Below are positions 58,526-64,000 of a DNA stretch of 64,000 bases, one piece after another. The position numbers and the translations under genes were made by a program. This stretch comes from Nematopogon swammerdamellus (Eukaryota > Arthropoda > Insecta > Lepidoptera > Adelidae), in contig OX336349.1 of the NCBI GenBank assembly GCA_946902875.1, forward strand, positions 11,121,891 through 11,185,890, read 5' to 3'. Position 1 is the stretch's first letter. Each line of letters begins with the position of its first letter. The notes beneath the pieces are model-generated. The model was given only the letters and a program-made list of their open reading frames with translations. It ran no database searches and was not told where the DNA came from.

Positions 58526-58895
58526 TTGGCCGCGGCTTCGCTCGTGTGAAATTTGTATTTAAAAAGAAAAAATGAAGTAAGCCCGCTACCGTACCTTTAT
58601 TTCGGCGCGCGGAACAATTCGGTTTGTATGAGAACGACATCTTAGCGTAACCGGAACTGAATTTTAAAGCCTATCCTGTGTCCCGTATAGTAAAATGTGT
58701 TTGTACTAAGTTTCATCGAATTCGGATGATCGGTTTAAGAGTTATGGGGGAACATACATACATACATACAGAAATTATTTCTAAAAATCATCAATTTAGT
58801 TTTAGTATCATACATAGAGTTTACAAACGCAGTATCTCATAAAACAAAGTAACTTACTCCATGACCATCCCTTACAGATTTATTATTAGTATTGA
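58526..58895 (-). mobile_element. Helitron-like non-autonomous element, second copy
   Basis: CTAGCTTTTGGCCGCGGCTT at 58526-58545, then about 370 bp alignable with 32628-33000, including an extra GAATTTTAAAGCCTATCCTG segment near 58660. It is followed by a (GATT/GATAT)n run. Confidence 0.5.
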
Positions 58896-59472
58896 TGATA
58901 TTGATTGATTGATTGATGATATGATATGATAAGCTGTTGGGTCGTTTTAAACTTTCCTATATATAGTTCGCAAGTTATGTAGGTTAGGTACCTAAGTAAC
59001 CTGCCTTACCTACATTTTTGAAGCGAAGCTTTATATATAACGCACGCTTGGGATGGGGGCCTAACTGAGAAGAAGCGAAACGTCACGAAAATACGAACGG
59101 ATATTGCAACGCTCCTCATTGGCTGTGCAGCGCGTAACGGCAGCGTCAGAGCGGCCAAAGCACATGCTCCTACCAGTCAATATAACCTTCGAGATAGTGC
59201 CTAGGTTCCATACCGGACCCTTTGGATTGCTGGCTATACTGGACTAGATGAGAACACAGCGGAGGCTGCTATGCGGCCATCTTACCTCCAATACACATAC
59301 TCCAGTACAAATTGAGCCTACCACCTAGTTGGGCAATGGAAGGGACATGCCTAGTGCAGGAACATAATGCAGAATAAACTTTCATTCAGTCCACCTTCCT
59401 TACATAGTCAATATCAACTTGCATATCCATATTGCTGTTGCGAAAAACATTTCCCTACCAGTTTTATTACCA
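58896..59472. repeat. simple repeat and SINE-body fragment
   Basis: A GATT/GATAT-rich run is followed by unassigned DNA. About 59155-59345 is a diverged piece of the tRNA-Ser/Leu-headed SINE body: AAAGCACATGCTCCTACCAG, GGATTGCTGGCTATACTGGA and CTATGCGGCCATCTTACCTCC. Confidence 0.5.
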
Positions 59473-60077
59473 ATAAAAAACTAAAACCCGTCTACGAAAA
59501 AGCAAATTATGAAAATAGTTTGACTAAAAAATAACAAAATAATGTTTTCCATATAATTTATCAGATACAGCATTTCTCTTTTTATATTGATTTTACCTTA
59601 GCACTAACTCTATAAATTTTGATAAATTTATTATTTTTAACGTTCTAAATATAGAGCCGTGGTCGGGCGTTCTTCGTTCAACAAGACAAGTGAGGCCGTC
59701 GTTGTGCATTATAGCCGTTGACGTTCGGTATGTACCTATGTATCTACTTATAATAATTTTAGATTGGCTCTGACTGATCTTACAAAAAGATGCCAGTATG
59801 ACACAATGGCGATGGCCGTCCTAAGTTCCGCGCTCTAATAATGCACGACGAGGGCCTCACTTGTCTTGTTGAACGAAGAACGCCCGACCACGGCTCTATA
59901 TTTAGAACGTTAAAAATAATAAATTTATCAAAATTTATAGAGTTAGTGCTAAGGTAAAATCAATATAAAAAGAGAAATGCTGTATCTGATAAATTATATG
60001 GAAAACATTATTTTGTTATTTTTTAGTCAAACTATTTTCATAATTTGCTTTTTCGTAGACGGGTTTTAGTTTTTTAT
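59473..60077. mobile_element. 605-bp nearly perfect hairpin (fold-back MITE)
   Basis: The arms of about 254 bp (59473-59726 and 59824-60077) are inverted copies with only a few mismatches, all near the loop. The outer ends are ATAAAAAACTAAAACCCGTC and its complement, and the loop is about 97 bp. GGGTTTTAGTTTTTTATAA occurs once more just outside the right end (60129-60147). No coding capacity and no sure target duplication. Confidence 0.85.
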
Positions 60078-60221
60078 AACTATTTTTTTTTATTTAAACG
60101 ATTTTCATAATTAGCTTTTACGTAGTCGGGTTTTAGTTTTTTATAAGTAATTTTTTTTATTTTAGGCTTTTTTAAAAACTGTTTGCATACTTTAAATGTT
60201 GTATGTAACTCGTATATTGAT

Positions 60222-60435
60222 TTTTTTTTATGGAATCTGACACATCACCTACAGGCTACAACATCCGTGATGTCAGCCCATAACATAACACCGGGTGAAC
60301 TTGATGCCACGTCAGTGCTTCCCCTCGGTCGTACCGGCTACACTAAATACATAGCCGTTTCTACCGACCTTTCATTCAGTGCGGTGCGGTGGTACCAACA
60401 CGGGCGGGTTAAACCCTACCACCTAGTATTATAAG
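60222..60435 (-). mobile_element. SINE fragment
   Basis: T-run, GGAATCTGACAC, GTGATGTCAGCCCATAACAT, CCTTTCATTCAGTGCGGTG and CCTACCACCTAGTA: 3' half plus part of the body of the tRNA/5S-headed SINE, inverted. A CACTGCATCTCTCCCC complement follows at 60440-60510. Confidence 0.7.
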
Positions 60436-60869
60436 AAGGAAGTCTTATCCCTTAGTCGCCTTTTACGACATACACGGGGAGAGATACAGTGGGGCTATTC
60501 TTTTATATAAGTACCGGCTTGATACTATCCGTCCGTTTATTTGTCGTGATCTCTATTTGAAACCTCGTTTGAAACTAAAGTTTTCTGCAAATAGCGCATG
60601 AGTGAGTACCTACATATATATACAAATTATGTATAGTTGAACGATGTATAGTCTTGAAGTAAAATGAAAAGTCAGTCAGAGCAAGACCGAAGACTGAGCT
60701 GTGTAAGTACACGATTTTCTTTGTCTATGTAAGTAAATATATCTGGCTGGGGTGAAGCGGATTCGGGCAGTAAGTAAACCAATCAGTTCAAGGCCGAAGA
60801 CCGAGGGAGGTTTCAGGTTGTACATAGTTGAATAATGTACTCACTCGAAGCAGGTAAGCCACTAAGGCG

Positions 60870-61400
60870 AGGCCAAAGCTACTGATATTATTTTTATAGT
60901 AAGCGCGACATGTGGCGCCGAGCCACCCATAAGGTGTCTAGCGATGCCCATGGACATTCGGTAGCATGCGGAGGCTGCGAATGCCATGCCGGCCTGACAG
61001 GTGCCCAGGTTGAAGGACCCGAGACTGTACTTGGGGGAAAATATTTCTCTCTGTTTGTATTTCAACAGGCTCTGATTTAGCTATGTATTCCTACGGAGTT
61101 GCAGTGGTTTTAGATCGCGGGACATTTGGGAGTCACCTACTATTCGCACGGCTCGACGCTGGATCGAGTCCAGAGGCGCCAGCTGGTATTTGACTGAGCC
61201 ATCCCATAGGTGCGGTGCGAGCAGTACCGAATCTGCGATTTATACGGCCTTGCCCTCGATGTCACGCCGGAAGTTTAGATCGTGCGAAAATTCGACTCGG
61301 AGGACCCCGAGGTGGTCGCAAAATTTAAGTGACGTGCCTTGGTAGGAAGGAGCTGGTGTGAACGCCGCTCTCTTCGCACTGAAGGTATTTAACTTGAACA
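60870..61400 (-). pseudogene. LINE ORF2 fragment, C-terminal
   Basis: Read from 61400 on the minus strand, one frame with two internal stops gives FCDHLGVLRVEFSHDLNFRR, VLLAPHLWDGSVKYQLAPLD, SIQRRAVRIVGD, and FSPKYSLGSFNLG. It ends in the TGTCCATGGGCATCG...CCTTATGGGTGG 3' sequence. LGVLxxxFSxDLxFRxxIEGKA, HLWDG...LxPLDxIQRRAxRIVGD and (F)xxKYxLGxF are successive landmarks after the catalytic reverse-transcriptase motifs in lepidopteran non-LTR elements. Stops at two positions show it is dead. Confidence 0.75.
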
Positions 61401-61554
61401 ACTTGCTACGGCCCATTCGGAAATAGAGCCGAGTGTTTGCTCAAGTTCAGACACAAGTCTTCGCCTCTTCTCATCCACATCCCGCCTAGTTGAAGGGTAA
61501 CTGGTGTAGAACCCGTGTTCCGTACTCTCGTATGTATAACAATGATATGTTGCC

Positions 61555-61835
61555 CCCTGAATGCTACGCCCACGCCTTCAACGTTAGCAAGGCTCAGTGC
61601 TGCGCATTATCTGCGAAGGTCGATTTGAAGGTCCTTTTGATTTCCAAGCCAGTTTCTAAGTCAGCGTCATACCTGTCTGGAAGCACCTGAACCTCCTGGG
61701 CACCGCCATTTCCAAAGACGTAGGGTTCCGGCAACTAATCGAGTCTAGGGCTAAAACTGCACCCAGAAAATTGGGAATACTTTTTCGCAATCGGCGGTTC
61801 TTCTCTTCCACAATATCCCGCTTAGCTGAAGGGTA
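61555..61835 (+). pseudogene. second LINE ORF2 fragment, opposite strand
   Basis: The + frames give FNVSKAQCCALSAK, then after shifts LGTAISKDVGFRQLIESRAK and PRKLGILFRNRRFF. LG..IS.D..FR..IE..AK...KLG(I/V)L is the same region that the neighbouring minus-strand fragment carries. TCCC(G)CTTAG(C/T)TGAAGGGTAAC is found both at about 61480-61500 and 61825-61845, one near each LINE piece. Confidence 0.6.
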
Positions 61836-61869
61836 ACTTGCATCCGAAAATATTGAATTAATGTACCTA

Positions 61870-62156
61870 CCTTTTTTTTTTATGGAAACTTGACACGGTT
61901 GGCTACATCACCTACAACATCCGTGATGTCAGCCCATAACACCGGGTGAACTAGGTGCCATGTCAGTGCTTCCCTTCATTTCGCGCCGGCTACACTGAAC
62001 TGGACGGAAAACACGAACTATTTACATAGCCGTTTCGACCGACGTTTCGCTCAGTGCGGTGGTACCAACCCGGCCGGGATAAACCCTACCACCTAGTAAG
62101 GTCGGCGGTCATCCATCCAATAACTGACCGCACCATTAAGCTGCCGAGGCTGACGA
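61870..62156 (-). mobile_element. SINE with tRNA/5S-like head, shortened
   Basis: Inverted copy: T-run, GACACGGTTGGCTACATCAC ... CCTACCACCTAGTAAGG, then the complement of GGTCAGTTATTGGATGGATG (5S-like, 62105-62131) and of GGCAGCTTAATGG (A box-like, 62133-62145). Compared with 6090-6473, about 45 bp between the A box and the 5S-like part and about 50 bp of the body are missing. Confidence 0.7.
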
Positions 62157-62245
62157 TCCCTTAGTCGACTTTTACGACATGCGACGGGGAGAGATGCAGT
62201 GGGGCTATTCTTTTTAAGTACCGACCCCACACGGTACACCTACAC
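62157..62245 (-). repeat. CACTGCATCTCTCCCC repeat fragment
   Basis: TCCCTTAGTCGACTTTTACG, GGGGAGAGATGCAGTGGGG and TACCGACCCCACACGGTAC: inverted opening part of the family at 991-1281. It stands directly upstream of the SINE head. The same neighbourhood is seen at 60440-60520. Confidence 0.6.
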
Positions 62246-62740
62246 TACATATTATGCTTACACTAGGTACCTAGATGGACATTTAATACCAATTTATTTT
62301 AGCATAGTACTGTGGTGGTACTGTATCTAATAATAATATTATATATCTATATAAAATTTGCGGTAGATCAGTGAGTAAGTATGTAGGTATATTACCAACA
62401 ATACCATGTCGCTTCTTGGCGTCGTCGTCGCGCGTGGGTGGGGGCGCGCGGCGCGGGGCGCGGGCGACCACGGTTCATCGCGAATAATCGCGATTCATAC
62501 ATACATTCGCTACACATTTTGCTCTATTTCTCTGTACACATAAGTTTAATAGATAGCAAAGTATATATTTTCGGAATCGTAATTTAATTATCTTTAATTT
62601 GATACCCCACTCAATATATTTTGAAAAACTAATTTGACATTTTGACGCCGTGCGTCCGCCATTTTGAATTTTGAAAATTGTTATATAGCCTATGACACTC
62701 CCGTGAATAAGACGAATCCAATAGCACAAGAATTATTCAA
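62246..62740. other. unassigned stretch with CG-rich patch
   Basis: A GC-rich block at 62405-62475 (GGGGCGCGCGGCGCGGGGCG) sits in AT-rich DNA. No gene assigned. Confidence 0.4.
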
Positions 62741-62860
62741 ATCGGTCCAGTACTTTAGGCTGTAGAGTGGAATATAGATAGTCACATACATACATACATA
62801 CATACATACATACATACACGCCAAACTCATAACCCTTCCTTTTTTGGCTTCGCCGTAGTC
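62735..62860 (+). repeat. LINE 3' end-like segment with (CATA)n
   Basis: AAATCGGTCCAGTACTTTAGG, a (CATA)n run (62783-62817), CAAACTCATAACCCTTCC and TTTTGGCTTCGCCGTAGTCG. This order is common at the 3' end of lepidopteran RTE-like retrotransposons. No coding sequence attached. Confidence 0.5.
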
Positions 62861-63189
62861 GGGTAAAAAGACGAAGAATCAAAAGTGATCTCGGCTCGGA
62901 ACACAAAATGTATAAATATGTAAGGTAGGTTTATGCATGCGGCGCGGCGTCTCCAATCAAGAGAAGTGGTACACTCGTAGAACAAAGAGATTTGCCGCCC
63001 CCGCCCCGCCCCACTTCCGCGGAGACACGCGCCGCACAATCTGGCTCGATAATTATCAGCTGACCGCTCTTCAGCCATGCCTGCTGTCTCAACAAACCGA
63101 AGTCGTAAATCTTTCCCGGACGTACAGATCGAACATTTAATGAAGGTACGCATTGAACTTCTGCGTAATCGAATTGGGCAAGTTCAGTT
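62861..63189. other. unassigned stretch
   Basis: CpG-containing DNA with overlapping frames on both strands (62827-63153 antisense, 62937-63140 sense). No domain, and no choice between strands possible. Confidence 0.35.
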
Positions 63190-63491
63190 TATTTAAAAAC
63201 CGGCCAACTGCGAGTCGAACTCGCGCACTGAGGGTTCCGTATCGCTATGTCATGGTCAGCGCCACTCACGCCATCTATGGCGTATTTTATGAAATACTTC
63301 ATTCATATTAGTTAACATTCATGATTAGTTAAAATTATTCATACTGTTTTCGGTAGATTCGCATACACTTTTTACACGTTTTTCTTATTTTTATTATTTG
63401 TTGTTATATCGGCCATAATAACACATTATTCTGTGAAAATTTCAACGGGCTACCTATTACGGTTCAAGAGATATAGCCCTCGGACAGACAG

Positions 63492-63529
<38 letters not shown>

Positions 63530-63574
63530 GGCGTAGGCTTAGTAAAAGGCTTCCGTATAGATACAGAACCCTAA
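63190..63574 (+). mobile_element. (CAGA)n-containing interspersed repeat
   Basis: Starts AACCGGCCAACTGCGAGTCG, GAGGGTTCCGTATCGCTATG; continues GTTATATCGGCCATAATAAC and CGGGCTACCTATTACGGTTC, has a (CAGA)n tract (63483-63530), and ends CGTAGGCTTAGTAAAAGG and AGAACCCTAAA. Shorter than the copy at 10366. Confidence 0.75.
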
Positions 63575-63764
63575 AGATATGCTAAATTTCACACATTTAT
63601 TTATTCCAAAATATACGTTTAGGAATAAATAAATGTATAAAAATGTTGCTTTACTATAGTGACGGCGCTTTTTATTAGCCAGAAAGTGAGCGATAGATAC
63701 TTTTTTGTGGAAAAACGATTTTTAACAATCTTCAGAAGGTACCTACTGATGTTAATGAACTCAC

Positions 63765-63897
63765 GAATATATCCAGTTCAGTGTAGCCGGCACGACCGAA
63801 GGGAAGCACTGACGTGGCACCAAGTTCAGCCGGTGTTATGGGCTGACATCACGGATGTTGTAGGTGAAGTAGCCAACCGTGTCAGTTTCCATAAAAA
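63765..63897 (+). mobile_element. SINE 3' fragment
   Basis: CCAGTTCAGTGTAGCCGGC, GAAGGGAAGCACTGACGTGG, GTTATGGGCTGACATCACGG and GTGTCAGTTTCCATAAAAAA: 5'-truncated copy of the tRNA/5S-headed SINE. The 100-codon frame across it is not a gene. Confidence 0.75.
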
Positions 63898-64000
63898 AAT
63901 ATATATATCGCTAGCTGAAAGCAATAGTGGGTTATCTGCCCAAAAGTCGATTTTGAGTTAAGTATACAGAAATATCGAGTAAAGCGTGCTCCATCCAAGA

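Overview
This window looks like repeat-dominated, gene-poor DNA from a moth or butterfly. The evidence is the repeat content. There are many copies of SINE-like and LINE-like elements of the type that fills lepidopteran genomes, including (CAGA)n-containing repeats that end in the reverse complement of TTTAGGGTTCCGTA and pieces carrying the GCTTTTGCCCGCGGCTTCGC end. Relics of mariner, hAT and TTAA-target transposons, fold-back elements and minisatellites make up much of the rest. I found no complete host gene, no functional tRNA or rRNA gene and no CRISPR array. Most open frames are chance frames or repeat fragments. The few gene-like signals are a CpG-rich block with a short candidate first coding exon (4033-4099), a weak TATA/initiator upstream of it, and two GC-rich blocks that end in good splice-donor sequences.

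Layout. 1-6 kb: mostly AT-rich single-copy-looking DNA, the candidate promoter/exon block, a 110-bp tandem duplication and a LINE tail. 6-8.3 kb: a full-length SINE with a chimeric tRNA/5S-like head, an inverted-repeat element with a tRNA-like core, a perfect 16-bp-arm palindrome and a dead mariner transposase. 10-15.6 kb: (CAGA)n repeats and a hAT-like element with an 8-bp target duplication; inside the hAT lies another repeat, and inside that lies a SINE with a 24-bp target duplication. 18-26.6 kb: LINE fragments, a mariner-like element with 675-bp inverted arms, a higher-order minisatellite, a small MITE and a 2-kb four-unit fold-back. 26.6-33.7 kb: few elements, a 121-bp minisatellite and a Helitron-like end.

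33.7-53.7 kb is the main feature. It is a 19,993-bp unit made of two nearly identical direct terminal repeats of 4,857 bp (TG...CA ends, flanked by a CTTC duplication) around a 10.3-kb internal region with no recognisable gag, protease, reverse transcriptase, RNase H or integrase. I interpret it as a very large, recent, non-autonomous LTR-type element. Its internal region is strikingly poor in G on the + strand, and its terminal repeats contain their own nested tandem and palindromic repeats.

53.7-64 kb: a TTAA-flanked 2.1-kb element carrying SINEs and a 407-bp tandem duplication, GC-rich simple repeats, a second Helitron-like copy, a nearly perfect 605-bp hairpin, two LINE fragments in opposite orientation, and further SINE and (CAGA)n repeat copies.

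Limits. All boundaries were read by eye. Family names rest on motifs I recognise and not on a search, so copy numbers and novelty cannot be judged here.
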